64,000 nucleotides of DNA from Arthrobacter sp. TMP15 (GCF_039529835.1 NZ_CP154262.1:930001-994000), one strand, 5' to 3'; counted from the first letter of the stretch, positions 38,577-47,211 are shown. Numbers and translations are program-made. Notes: generated from the sequence alone by a model not told the origin.

Positions 38577-39359
38577 CTAGCCCCGGGTGATCTGCTCACT
38601 GGCGCGCAGATGGTCTGTGGGTTCCACACCGGCGTCGAGCAGGACAACCGAACCCCCCTCTGCCCACACTTTCAGTGCCGCAGGTACCACTGCCTCCCAT
38701 CCGGCACGCACTTCAAGCAGCACCCGCTGGGGAGAGGGAGCCTGTGTCTCCGGGGCGGGTTCTGCTTCTGGCGCCAGTAGCTGTTCGTAGCTGGTGGCCG
38801 CGGAATTGTGACGCCATGCAACGTCGTTGGGGGCTGGCGAATCATCGGCGAAGAACTCATCCGCATGAGCCCGTACATCCCCGGAATAATCAAGGGTCCG
38901 GGCAGGAAGCTCACCGAGCCAGCGCATTTGAAGGGCAGGCAGGGCCACGGCCACGATCAGGGGTGCGGGCTTGGCTGCCGCCAACAACTCTTGGGTGCCG
39001 ACGGGATCAGTGGTGGCCACAATATCTGCGGCGGTCGCGGATGGTGATCCGGCAAGCTGATCGGATGCACTCACGGCTGTTGCCCCCACAGCCCACGTGG
39101 CAAGCAGCCAAACAAAAGTCCGCCAGTGCAGCGGAAGGTCAAGGCAGATGACAGTGCCGGGTTCGGCGTCGAGCTCGTCAACTAGGTAGTTGGCCGTCTT
39201 AGCAACCCAGTTATCCAACACGCGCCCGGAGAACTCAACACGTTCAGAATCCGGTCCGTACCAGGAGAGCCTGGGTGAGGTTGCGTTCCAGGTTCTCAAG
39301 GATGTCAGGAGCTGCGTGGGGGTCTGCGGATATTTGGGGGATTTCGGGCGGGGGTTCAT
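38577..39359 (-). CDS. TIGR03089 family protein (AMP-ligase-like N-terminal fragment)
   Basis: A 260-residue actinobacterial protein resembling the N-terminal part of acyl-CoA synthetases/AMP ligases: the FSGRVLDNWVAKTANYLVDEL and CLDLPLHWRTFVWLLATWAVGA stretches match the substrate-side fold. The P-loop-like and adenylate-forming core motifs are absent, so it should not be an active ligase. Such stand-alone TIGR03089 proteins are conserved in this position near whiB and LCP genes; function unknown. Confidence 0.85.
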   Translation of the reverse strand: MNPRPKSPKYPQTPTQLLTSLRTWNATSPRLSWYGPDSERVEFSGRVLDNWVAKTANYLVDELDAEPGTVICLDLPLHWRTFVWLLATWAVGATAVSASDQLAGSPSATAADIVATTDPVGTQELLAAAKPAPLIVAVALPALQMRWLGELPARTLDYSGDVRAHADEFFADDSPAPNDVAWRHNSAATSYEQLLAPEAEPAPETQAPSPQRVLLEVRAGWEAVVPAALKVWAEGGSVVLLDAGVEPTDHLRASEQITRG

Positions 39360-39734
39360 GGTTCCTTATCTTTCCATGTCTGTGGCTTTGTGCATCTCCA
39401 TCGTTTGGATGAACTTCACGGCTTATGTGATCTGTATGACACCAAAGTTGAGATGAATCTTTGAAAACATGAAAAAAAGCCTCAGTCCCGCCAATCCGAG
39501 AGGTTTTTCCGCAATTAGCGGCGCGAATACGCGGATGTATTGGTATGTAATTGCCGGGCGTGGCGTGCAGGAAGATCATGCTCAGTAGTGGATATGATCG
39601 CCTCCCGCTTGACGTAGGGGACTTACATGGATGTAATTAGACCCACGAACCGCTGTTATTGGCACTGTAATCCGCACGATGCGGAACCGAAGATTCGGAA
39701 CACAGCATTGGCGGCAACATTCAGGAGGATGACA
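39360..39734 (+). other. Intergenic region with the whiB promoter
   Basis: A 375-bp, AT-richer stretch between divergent genes. Candidate promoter elements for whiB are TATGAT at 39593-39598 and, further down, TTGACG at 39609-39614 with TAATTA at 39634-39639 (19-bp spacing). An open frame runs from 39627 in the whiB frame, but the good ribosome site favours 39735. I see no other gene. Confidence 0.4.
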
Positions 39735-40256
39735 ATGGGGCAAGCTCAGCTGAGTGTGGCAAAACTACAAAATGATTCCGTGGAGACTCAGGGCGGCACC
39801 GCTCAACTCTCCCGTGGGGTACCCACTGACTGGTATGTGGACCCCGCAGACCCCGGTGCAGCTGCTTTTCATGAACGTGAAAACGCTCAAACGCGCGAGG
39901 ATGCGGCGACGGCTTTCCTTACTTTGCATGAGGATGATGAGCTGGCTGTTGCCCAGCTGGCGCCAGTCCAAGGTTTGGATAACGAACCGATTTGGATTGG
40001 ATTGCACCCTAAGCTTGAAGATTTCAGCGACGAAGGTGAACTAGGCTGGCAGACTGATGCATTGTGCGCACAAACTGATCCAGAAGCGTTCTTCCCTGAA
40101 AAGGGTGGTTCCACTCGGGATGCCAAGAAGGTTTGTGGCGCCTGCAACGTCAAGACGCAGTGTCTTGAATACGCTCTAGCCAATGACGAGCGGTTTGGAA
40201 TCTGGGGCGGACTGTCGGAGCGAGAGCGCCGGCGGCTGCGGAAGCGAGCGGTCTAA
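39735..40256 (+). CDS. WhiB-family iron-sulfur transcription factor
   Basis: A 173-residue regulator with the C-terminal Wbl domain: four cluster-binding cysteines in DALCAQTD, KVCGACNVKTQC (C-x2-C-x5-C), the turn GIWGGLSERERR and a basic tail. The start ATG has AGGAGG 6 nt upstream. The N-terminal 100 residues are an acidic extension not needed for the Wbl fold. WhiB proteins bind RNA polymerase sigma region 4 and tune transcription. The position matches the whiB2 (whmD) group, linked to cell division. The stop overlaps the next gene's likely start (taatt). Confidence 0.92.
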   Translation: MGQAQLSVAKLQNDSVETQGGTAQLSRGVPTDWYVDPADPGAAAFHERENAQTREDAATAFLTLHEDDELAVAQLAPVQGLDNEPIWIGLHPKLEDFSDEGELGWQTDALCAQTDPEAFFPEKGGSTRDAKKVCGACNVKTQCLEYALANDERFGIWGGLSERERRRLRKRAV

Positions 40257-43200
40257 TTCTTGAAGCAGTAAAAGTCACGGCCGTTCTGGTTGCCCACAAC
40301 GGCGGTGCCTATCTTCCCGCAGTCTTATCGGCACTTGCCGAACAAACACGCTGCGCCGACTATGTTTTGGCTGCAGATGCAGGCTCAACGGACAACTCCG
40401 GGGAGTTGCTCCGTGAAAATTTGGGCGAGCGCAACGTCATTTCACTTGATGGACGCAAAGGTTATGGTGCTGGGGTTGATGCGGTCCTCAAACACCAGAG
40501 TCTTGAGCGAGCCCGCTTGGTTACAACCGGACGGCAAAACCACGCTGGCACAGCCGCCGCTTCCGGTGCCACCGGCTCAGCCGCCTCCAGCCCTGAGACG
40601 GACAGCTCAGATTCCAGCAACTCTGGCGGCAGTGCAGTTGCCGTTGTAGAAACTCGGACATCTTCGGCTGATGAGTGGATCTGGCTGCTCCAAGACGACG
40701 CCGTCCCTGCTCCCGATGCGTTGCAACTACTCCTGGAGGCCACCGAGCGGGCCACCACAGCCACTGTTGTTGGGTGTAAACAACTTGACTGGGAGAATCA
40801 CAGGCGACTTGTCGACGTCGGGCTTTGGACAAACCAATGGTTTGATCGGTTCTCCCTCGTGGGCCTTGATGAACAAGACCAGGGCCAGTACGACGACCGA
40901 GCGGACATGTTCGCCGTCAATACGGCCGGTATGTTGGTTCGCAGAGATGTCTTTGAAAAACTGGGTGGCTTTGACCCCGCTTTGCCGGGCCCCGGAGACG
41001 ATCTGGATTTTTGTGCCCGTGTTCGTCTGGCCGGGGACAGGGTCCTGATTGTTCCCAACGCCCGGATGTTCCACGTAGTGAACAGGCCCAATGGCATGGG
41101 ATCTGCCGTAGCCGCTCGCAAAGCCGGAATTTTCTTACGGCTCAAACACGCCCAAGCATGGGCCGTTCCATTCCTGGCCATCGGCACATTTTTTGCGGCT
41201 ATCTACTGGTTGATAGCCGGTTTCGTTTTGAAAGCACCGGGGCATGCGCTGCGGATGTTTGCCGCTACGTGTGCTGGCATTGTCCGTCCCATTACGTTGC
41301 ACCGGAGCCGCAAGGCATTGGCTGGACAGCGGCGAAAGCCGCGCTCCGTGCACAAAGGGCTACTTGTTGATGGACGGGTTGCGCGTGCGCATTTGAAGAT
41401 GCTGCGCGAATCCGTTGGCCCCGATGAAGAAATCGAAGAAAATGCGCTGAACGGTCCCTCGATTCTGGAACCAACAGGGGAAGCCCACCAGGAAACGGTG
41501 GCACCATTGGCTGCCATAAAGACGGCACCAATTGTCAGTGCACTGGCCTTGACAGCACTGCTTGTGATCCTTTCTTTGAGTGTTTTGTCCCGGTTCCTGG
41601 GTGTCTCGGCATTGTCCGGGGGTGCCATGCTTCCGCTCTCTGAACAGCTCGGACAGGTGTGGCAGAACGCCACTGGTTGGTGGGTTTCCCTCGGCTCTGG
41701 TCTGCCCGGCCGTGGCAATCCCTTTAACTTCGTTTTGACACTGCTCAGCTCCGGCGGCAATGGCTCTGTTGCGGTGCTGTGGCTGGTCCTGTTAGCGCTT
41801 CCGCTTTCCGGAATCACAGCCTGGCTTGGCGTTGGAGCACTCACCTTGCAACGGTGGCCTCGCATTGTGGGCGCACTTGCCTGGGCTGGTGCGCCGGTTT
41901 TGCTTGTCGCCATGGGACAGGGGCGCGTTGGTGCGCTGGTAGCCCACGTTCTTATTCCCCTGGTGATGTTGGGTCTGATCAGGGCCGTGGGTGGCGCCGT
42001 TGCCCCGGCAGTTGCCGCGGTGATCATTCCTGGCGCCACCGCAAGCTCCGGCACCGGAGCAATCTCAAAAATGGGACGCCCGGGTATTGACGGCAATCCG
42101 TCGTGGACGGCGGCTGCAGCGTCGGGTCTGGCACTTGCCGTTGTCAGCGCTGCTTCTCCAAGTTTGCTTCCCGTTGCTGTGCTTGGAATTCTGACTGCGG
42201 CATTGTTGTTGGGACGCCGCGGCAGGACGATTTGGTGGGCGTTGGTGCCATCGGCTGCCCTGTTTGCCCCCTTTATCTGGTCTGCATGGGGAAATCCGCG
42301 TGCACTTCTGGCCGATCCCGGGGTCCCGCTGGCCACGAATCCGGGCCCGCTGTGGCAACAACTCCTGGGTTTCCCGCAGACACTGGACGCCAGCTCCGGA
42401 CTCGTCGGGTTGAGTGCTTTTGCTTCAGCCCCATGGTGGACCTGGGTAGCTGTGTTCATCATCGGTGCGCCGGTGGTTGTGGCGGCGGTGGCGGCTCTGT
42501 TGTTTCCACTGCGTCGCGGCTCAACCGTGCGCACGCTCTGGGTGGTGGCGCTACTGGCCCTCGCAGCCGCCTATGCCGGAAAGTTCATTGCCGTGGCGTT
42601 CGACGGCGTGACACTAGTTACCCCGTACAACGGACCTGCCATCTCCCTTGCATTCTTCGCTTTGCTGGGCGCGGCCATGCTGGGCTTTGATGCCCTGCAC
42701 CGCCGTGCCTGGGACCCGAGCTATCGCAGTGTTGATTCCAGCCTGCGCCTGCAGGGTGGCAAGAGCAAACGCGCCACCGAACGCGGAGTCCTGGAACCAG
42801 CCAGGCCGGCCGGAAAGGGCTCCGAGCAGCATCGAATTGCTAGAGGCATGGCTGTGACGCTTTCAGTACTCCTTGTTGGCGCACCTTTGGCCAGTTTGGG
42901 GCTCTGGGGTGTGCAGCAGGCCACTGGTGAATACAATGCCTCTGCTCTGACAGGTCCGTTCCTGCCCCAGGCCGTCACGGCAGGAACCATCCCAGCCACA
43001 GCAGCCGACCGCGGGGCAGGACCTGAAGCAAGCCGCACCATCGTCATGTCAGTCAAGCCCGAAGGTGGCGTGCAGGCAACATTGATGCAGGGTTCTGGAA
43101 CAACGTTGGATGATCTATCAAGCATTGCCTCCGCAGCCCGCATCACCGGTGACCTTGGCTCAGAAGTAGTTCTGGAAAGTGATGCTGCAACAACAGCATT

Positions 43201-43816
43201 GGCAGATAGTGTGGCCGCGATGGTCTCGAAATCGGGACTTGACCCACGGGCAGGGCTAGTAGAACTGGGGGTGGGCTTCGTTGTGCTGCGCCAAGGCGAC
43301 ACTGCAGCGGAGCTCCTGGCAGGAGAGTTGGAAGCAGTTCCAGGTTTGGCCACAGTTGGGCCCACGGAATCTGGGTGGCTGTGGCGCGTGAAGCCGAACT
43401 ACAAAACTGCCGGACTGACCGACGTCGTCAATCGAGTCAGGCTCGTAGATGCACAAGGTGCAGCAGTAGCGCCGGTGGATTCCCAGGGACAAAATGTTGC
43501 CACCGACATCCCGGCAGGTGAATCGGAGCGGCGCGTGGTGCTGGCGGAACGCTCTGACCCAGGTTGGCAGGCATGGCTGGATGGCAAACAGCTCAAAGCA
43601 GTCACGGCAGGCTGGGCGCAAGCCTTTGAATTACCCCAAACACAAGGGTATTTGGAAATACGTTACGTTCATCCGATGAGCGCGGTGATGGCCCTGGTAC
43701 AGCTGGTCCTCTTTGGGCTGACACTGTTGCTGGCCCTGCCAGTGCGTGCGCGGCGTGGCCGCACCGGAGCGTATAGAGATGAAGCATCATTGCAAAAGGT
43801 TGGTAGAGGTGCCTGA
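40256..43816 (+). CDS. Large membrane glycosyltransferase, GT2 domain fused to multi-span region
   Basis: A 1186-residue protein if it starts at ATT 40256, whose first base is the last base of the whiB TAA. The GT2 fold begins VKVTAVLVAHNGGAYLP at codon 5, with DAGSTDNSG and the DxD-like WLLQDDAVPAPDAL, then FEKLGGFDPALPGPGDDLDF. The only canonical start in frame is TTG 40367, which would delete the first strand and nucleotide-binding loop. After residue 300 come about 12-14 spans, then a 300-residue extracytoplasmic C-terminal domain and a last span. A Ser/Ala/Gly-rich insert (about residues 98-137) splits the GT2 domain. Substrate unknown; probably polyprenyl-linked sugar polymer assembly. 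Confidence 0.85.
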   Translation: MLEAVKVTAVLVAHNGGAYLPAVLSALAEQTRCADYVLAADAGSTDNSGELLRENLGERNVISLDGRKGYGAGVDAVLKHQSLERARLVTTGRQNHAGTAAASGATGSAASSPETDSSDSSNSGGSAVAVVETRTSSADEWIWLLQDDAVPAPDALQLLLEATERATTATVVGCKQLDWENHRRLVDVGLWTNQWFDRFSLVGLDEQDQGQYDDRADMFAVNTAGMLVRRDVFEKLGGFDPALPGPGDDLDFCARVRLAGDRVLIVPNARMFHVVNRPNGMGSAVAARKAGIFLRLKHAQAWAVPFLAIGTFFAAIYWLIAGFVLKAPGHALRMFAATCAGIVRPITLHRSRKALAGQRRKPRSVHKGLLVDGRVARAHLKMLRESVGPDEEIEENALNGPSILEPTGEAHQETVAPLAAIKTAPIVSALALTALLVILSLSVLSRFLGVSALSGGAMLPLSEQLGQVWQNATGWWVSLGSGLPGRGNPFNFVLTLLSSGGNGSVAVLWLVLLALPLSGITAWLGVGALTLQRWPRIVGALAWAGAPVLLVAMGQGRVGALVAHVLIPLVMLGLIRAVGGAVAPAVAAVIIPGATASSGTGAISKMGRPGIDGNPSWTAAAASGLALAVVSAASPSLLPVAVLGILTAALLLGRRGRTIWWALVPSAALFAPFIWSAWGNPRALLADPGVPLATNPGPLWQQLLGFPQTLDASSGLVGLSAFASAPWWTWVAVFIIGAPVVVAAVAALLFPLRRGSTVRTLWVVALLALAAAYAGKFIAVAFDGVTLVTPYNGPAISLAFFALLGAAMLGFDALHRRAWDPSYRSVDSSLRLQGGKSKRATERGVLEPARPAGKGSEQHRIARGMAVTLSVLLVGAPLASLGLWGVQQATGEYNASALTGPFLPQAVTAGTIPATAADRGAGPEASRTIVMSVKPEGGVQATLMQGSGTTLDDLSSIASAARITGDLGSEVVLESDAATTALADSVAAMVSKSGLDPRAGLVELGVGFVVLRQGDTAAELLAGELEAVPGLATVGPTESGWLWRVKPNYKTAGLTDVVNRVRLVDAQGAAVAPVDSQGQNVATDIPAGESERRVVLAERSDPGWQAWLDGKQLKAVTAGWAQAFELPQTQGYLEIRYVHPMSAVMALVQLVLFGLTLLLALPVRARRGRTGAYRDEASLQKVGRGA

Positions 43817-45740
43817 GATCAAGGACAGCGGCGCAGAGGATAATATCCCTGACAGCAAGTCACTGCCGGAAAAGGCAGTTCCCAACGAATCAGGGCCACC
43901 GGTGACCCAACCGACACTGCCTAAGGACGGGTCGGGGGGCGCTGCTGTGCCTAAGAAGGCTGATGCGCCTGAAAGGGCTGCAAAGAAGGTTGCGGCTGCC
44001 CAAAAAAAGGCCGCATCAAAGCAGACAGCTAAACCGAAGAAAAAGACGGTTGGGCATGTTGATACTGCCAGCGGTTCTGAAACTGCTGCTGCTGATGAGC
44101 AGAAAAAGCGCGGAGAAGTTAAGCTTGCCACGACGCAAAGTGTGCGGCACTCCCAACGCAAGGTCAGCCGTCGTTGGCCTGCCGTTTTGGCAGGTGTTGC
44201 CACACTAGCTCTGGCTGTTGGAGTAGTGGGTGCCGGTACTTTATATCCGGGCGCCGATGCCACCACCGAGACTACGCCGGTTCCGCACCCGTTGCCGGTC
44301 GGTGAAACCTCGGCCAACTGTCAGGGGCCCACTCAGCTGCTGGCTGGGTCGGCGGTGGGAGCGGATCCGGAGTTCTCAGCCAGTCCCTCATCCACCAATA
44401 CTCTGCTCGATGCGGTTGTCCTCAGCGGTTCCACGGGTGATCTACCGGGTGCCGAAGTGCAGTCTCTCGACGGGAAATCTACGCCACTTTTCACTGTGGC
44501 GCAGGCGCCTGCAAGTGCGGCGCCCAGCCCCAGTGCTATGACGGGTAAGCCCAAGGCGCGGGCCGAGGTGGTGCGTGGAAAGTCAATGCAGGCGTCTTCG
44601 GTACTGCGCTTGCAGCCGCTGGGCGAAGAAGCCTCTCGGGGAAGTGGTTCCGTCGTGGTTGATGCCGCCGATGGGGACCTTGCCGGGTTGGCTGCCGCGA
44701 GTTGCCAAACGCCGTCGAACGAGTTGTGGCTCTCGGGTGCAAGTACAACGGTAGGGCGGACGGCTATTCTTGTCATCTCTAATTCATCGCAGAGCCCTGC
44801 CACAGTCTCACTTGAGTTTTTCAGCGGCAATGGGCCTTTGCAAGCACCTGCTGGCAAGGGTTTGGTGATTGATGCAGGCACCGTCCGTTCAGTGGTGCTT
44901 TCAGGTCTGGCCCCTGACCAAGAACTTCTCAGCGTTCATCTAAAGAGTGCCGGAGGCGCTGTGAGCGCCGTGATCCAGCAGTCGATCCTGCGCGGTCTGA
45001 CACCCGGAGGCATCGATTATTTGGCTCCCGTACAGGCACCGTCCTCAGCACTGGTCATTCCCGGTGTGCGTGTTCAGGACCCGGGTGCCGCAACAAAAAT
45101 TTCTGCCCAGGCAGGGTATGAGGATGCCACCACGGCATTGACAGTGACGGTGCCTGGTTTGCGTGACTCGGTTGTGGAGGTCAAGGCATACGGTCCGGAG
45201 GGGCAGGTGGCGTTGCCTAACGGTGGCGTGTTCACCGCCGTCGCAGGCAAAGTCAATCAGCTCTCTTTGGCGGGTTTGGCTAAGGGAACGTATTCCCTTA
45301 GCGTGCGTGCCGACGAGGCCGTGGCAGCCACTGTGCGACTGGTCAATTCAACTAAAGAGGGCGAAGCCGTTGATATGGCTTTTGTGCCTTCAGCAGCACG
45401 GCTTGGGGACACGCATCTTGTCTCTTTGCCGCAAAATGCAACCTCAAGTTTAGTATTTTCTGCTCCGGACGATGGCGCCACAGTGAACCTTGTACCAATC
45501 TCCGAGAAGGGGGTACTGGGTGTGAGCAAGGAAGTGAAGCTCAAGGCCGGAAATACTGTAACGGTGGATCCCTCAGCTCTGCTGGGCTCCGGAACCGCAG
45601 CCGTTTTGGTCTCCGCTTCGGGGGCTCCCAGTTATGGCACACAATTACTGGGCACTGCCGACTCGGCCAATATTGCTGTTTTGCCGATCGTGGGTACATC
45701 AGCTGGCGCCCAGGCAATCAACCTCACGTTAGGTTACTGA
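43809..45740 (+). CDS. DUF5719 family extracytoplasmic protein
   Basis: A 643-residue protein with a long Lys/Ala/Glu/Pro-rich cytoplasmic N-terminus (to about residue 120), one span (about 124-146, WPAVLAGVATLALAVGVVG), and a large beta-rich outer domain with repeated sheets and few cysteines. The family follows the giant GT2 gene in Arthrobacter relatives. The likely start is GTG 43809, which overlaps the GT2 stop (gtgcctga); ATG 43779 is possible. The tight coupling implies that the two proteins work together at the membrane. Function unknown. Confidence 0.8.
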   Translation: MPEIKDSGAEDNIPDSKSLPEKAVPNESGPPVTQPTLPKDGSGGAAVPKKADAPERAAKKVAAAQKKAASKQTAKPKKKTVGHVDTASGSETAAADEQKKRGEVKLATTQSVRHSQRKVSRRWPAVLAGVATLALAVGVVGAGTLYPGADATTETTPVPHPLPVGETSANCQGPTQLLAGSAVGADPEFSASPSSTNTLLDAVVLSGSTGDLPGAEVQSLDGKSTPLFTVAQAPASAAPSPSAMTGKPKARAEVVRGKSMQASSVLRLQPLGEEASRGSGSVVVDAADGDLAGLAAASCQTPSNELWLSGASTTVGRTAILVISNSSQSPATVSLEFFSGNGPLQAPAGKGLVIDAGTVRSVVLSGLAPDQELLSVHLKSAGGAVSAVIQQSILRGLTPGGIDYLAPVQAPSSALVIPGVRVQDPGAATKISAQAGYEDATTALTVTVPGLRDSVVEVKAYGPEGQVALPNGGVFTAVAGKVNQLSLAGLAKGTYSLSVRADEAVAATVRLVNSTKEGEAVDMAFVPSAARLGDTHLVSLPQNATSSLVFSAPDDGATVNLVPISEKGVLGVSKEVKLKAGNTVTVDPSALLGSGTAAVLVSASGAPSYGTQLLGTADSANIAVLPIVGTSAGAQAINLTLGY

Positions 45741-45751
45741 CCCTCCACCCC

Positions 45752-45870
45752 GACGCTCGCTCACTCCGCGTCGTGTTTTTCTGGACGCTCGCTCACTCCA
45801 CGTCGTGTTTTTCTGGACGCTCGCTCACTCCACGTCGTGTTTTTCTGGATGCTCGCTCACTCTGCGTCGC
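45752..45870 (+). repeat. Array of 32-bp direct repeats, left arm of an inverted array
   Basis: Exact 32-bp period: units at 45752, 45784 and 45816, and a partial, diverged unit at 45848. Each begins gacgctcgctcactcc and ends cgtcgtgtttttctg. The array starts 11 bases after the DUF5719 stop. It is inverted relative to the units at 46031-46149. Confidence 0.9.
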
Positions 45871-46030
45871 TATGACAGGGGCTCTGGACGCGTGTTGTGA
45901 GCGGGGGTACCAGCCCCTGCCTCCGATAGTAAAGGCCATAAAGGTCCGGTAGATGGTGAGCTGCCATATTTTTTTGGCCGCAGGCCGTTCCCGAATATTT
46001 GGCGAGCGCTGGCCGTGTCTTGGCCTGCTC

Positions 46031-46149
46031 GGCGTGGAGTGAGCGAGCGTCCAGAAAAACACGGCGTGGAGTGAGCGAGCGTCAGCCTAAAGTCGACGTG
46101 GAGTGAGCGAGCGTCCACCTAAACACGGCGTGGAGTGAGCGAGCGTCAG
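46031..46149 (-). repeat. Array of 32-bp direct repeats, right arm of an inverted array
   Basis: Four units at 46031, 46063, 46095 and 46127, each with the core cgtggagtgagcgagcgt, the reverse complement of the left-array core. The 12 bases between cores vary (for example ccagaaaaacac and cagcctaaagtc). The last unit includes the stop codon of the zincin-like gene. The 160 bp between the arrays (45871-46030) hold no gene. Confidence 0.9.
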
Positions 46150-46688
46150 AGGCCACGGAAGCGGCCGAACAGCGGGTCAACGGAGCCTGGATCCATGTTT
46201 AGCAAGCCCGCAACCTGTTCAACCATCACTTCATGCACCAGCTCCCGCACCTGCCCCGGGGTATCGCACAGAACTTCGACAGGGTGCCGATAAATGGCTA
46301 TGACAGGGGGCGTGGCAAGAATATCCGGTGCGGAAAGAGTACCGCGGGTGTACTTGCCCAACGGTGCTTGGGCGCCGGATGCGATGAGAGCTTCCAATTG
46401 ATCGGGAACTTCCTCCACCAAATATTCAACGGTCGCCAGTGCCTCTGGCCAGAGACTGCGCAGACGGTCGGCCGAGTCAACAACGAGGTCTTCAAACTGT
46501 TCACCCCGTGTGCGTGCGGCGGGCAGTGAAGCAGGTACTAGCGGGCCACGAAGCCCCCTGCCATGCCTGTCGCGGCGTCGGCGCAGAAACGGGCGGGTCT
46601 TCGCTGGGGCGGGCTGACCATGGGCGGAACCAGTTGAATCCAGGGATATGGTGAGCGAGTGTTCGCTGTGCCGGGCATTGAACTCCAT
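46146..46688 (-). CDS. Metallopeptidase-family (zincin-like) protein with degenerate active site
   Basis: A 180-residue protein of the small actinobacterial zincin group (DUF1025-like) found beside DUF3499. The N-terminal 60 residues are Arg-rich and unstructured. The domain runs from about LVVDSADRLRSLWPEAL to the end. At the place of HExxH stands HEVMVEQ: His and Glu are kept, but the second zinc histidine is Val, so peptidase activity is doubtful. The start is the second of two adjacent ATGs (46688), 6 nt after TAGAGT. Its stop codon lies in the 32-bp repeat array. Confidence 0.8.
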   Translation of the reverse strand: MEFNARHSEHSLTISLDSTGSAHGQPAPAKTRPFLRRRRDRHGRGLRGPLVPASLPAARTRGEQFEDLVVDSADRLRSLWPEALATVEYLVEEVPDQLEALIASGAQAPLGKYTRGTLSAPDILATPPVIAIYRHPVEVLCDTPGQVRELVHEVMVEQVAGLLNMDPGSVDPLFGRFRGL

Positions 46689-46694
46689 CATTTC

Positions 46695-46700
46695 ACTCTA
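46695..46700 (-). promoter_or_regulatory. -10 element (TAGAGT) of the zincin-like gene
   Basis: Minus-strand TAGAGT ends 6 nt before the second ATG (46688) and 3 nt before the first, which favours the second as a leaderless start. Confidence 0.4.
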
Positions 46701-46755
46701 GGCCCGGGAGGGGACAAGGGGAAATATCGCCGCGGTAAGGGTAGTCTTGGGAACC

Positions 46756-47154
46756 GTGGGAACCCTTCGTCAATGCACTCGATCAGCCTGCCGTGAGTCG
46801 GCCGTGGCCACTTTGACGTACGTGTATGCAGATTCAACAGCAGTTTTGGGTCCGTTGGCGACCTATGCCGAACCGCATTGCTACGATTTATGCGCCAAAC
46901 ACTCCGCCCGGCTCACAGTCCCTTTGGGCTGGGACGTCATTCATCTTGCCCGGTCAGATAAGCTGCCCGTCCCGGGCCCGGATGACCTTCTAGCTCTGGC
47001 TGATGCCGTGCGAGAGGCCGCAAACTCTGAGCCTGCCGACGCCGATGTTAGTTCAGCCAGACGTGAATATCGTGGCACCCTTGAACCGCCGACCCAAGCT
47101 CACGACGGTTCAAATACGGGCCGGCGAGGGCATTTGCGCATCCTGCGCGACTAA
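46756..47154 (+). CDS. DUF3499 protein
   Basis: A 132-residue soluble actinobacterial protein. The cysteine pairs CTRSACRESA near the start and HCYDLCAKHSARL in the middle look like a zinc ribbon. The second half is acidic and ends with a basic tail. I take GTG 46756 as start; the TTG three codons earlier is less family-like. The function is unknown. In relatives a phosphomannomutase gene normally follows; here only 57 bases separate it from the Trm112-like gene. Confidence 0.88.
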   Translation: MGTLRQCTRSACRESAVATLTYVYADSTAVLGPLATYAEPHCYDLCAKHSARLTVPLGWDVIHLARSDKLPVPGPDDLLALADAVREAANSEPADADVSSARREYRGTLEPPTQAHDGSNTGRRGHLRILRD

Positions 47155-47160
47155 TCCGAG

Positions 47161-47193
47161 ACCGGTATGAATAATGTGACCGGTATGAATAAT
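47161..47193 (+). repeat. 15-bp direct duplication upstream of the Trm112-like gene
   Basis: accggtatgaataat occurs at 47161-47175 and 47179-47193, an 18-bp period. It supplies in-frame ATGs upstream of the true start but no ribosome site for them. Confidence 0.7.
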
Positions 47194-47211
47194 CCAGAGG
47201 AATGGAAGATC

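Noticed and set aside
41203-42534. 443-codon minus-strand open frame
   Set aside because: Antisense to the membrane part of the GT2 gene; Ala/Thr/Pro-rich and without motif or ribosome site, as expected from GC bias.
40367-43816. TTG 40367 as start of the GT2 gene
   Set aside because: It would remove the first strand and nucleotide loop of the glycosyltransferase fold, which are encoded in the same frame directly upstream.
45752-46149. CRISPR array
   Set aside because: The period is regular, but the variable part is only about 12 bp and nearly the same from unit to unit, the two arms are inverted, and there are no cas genes in the window.
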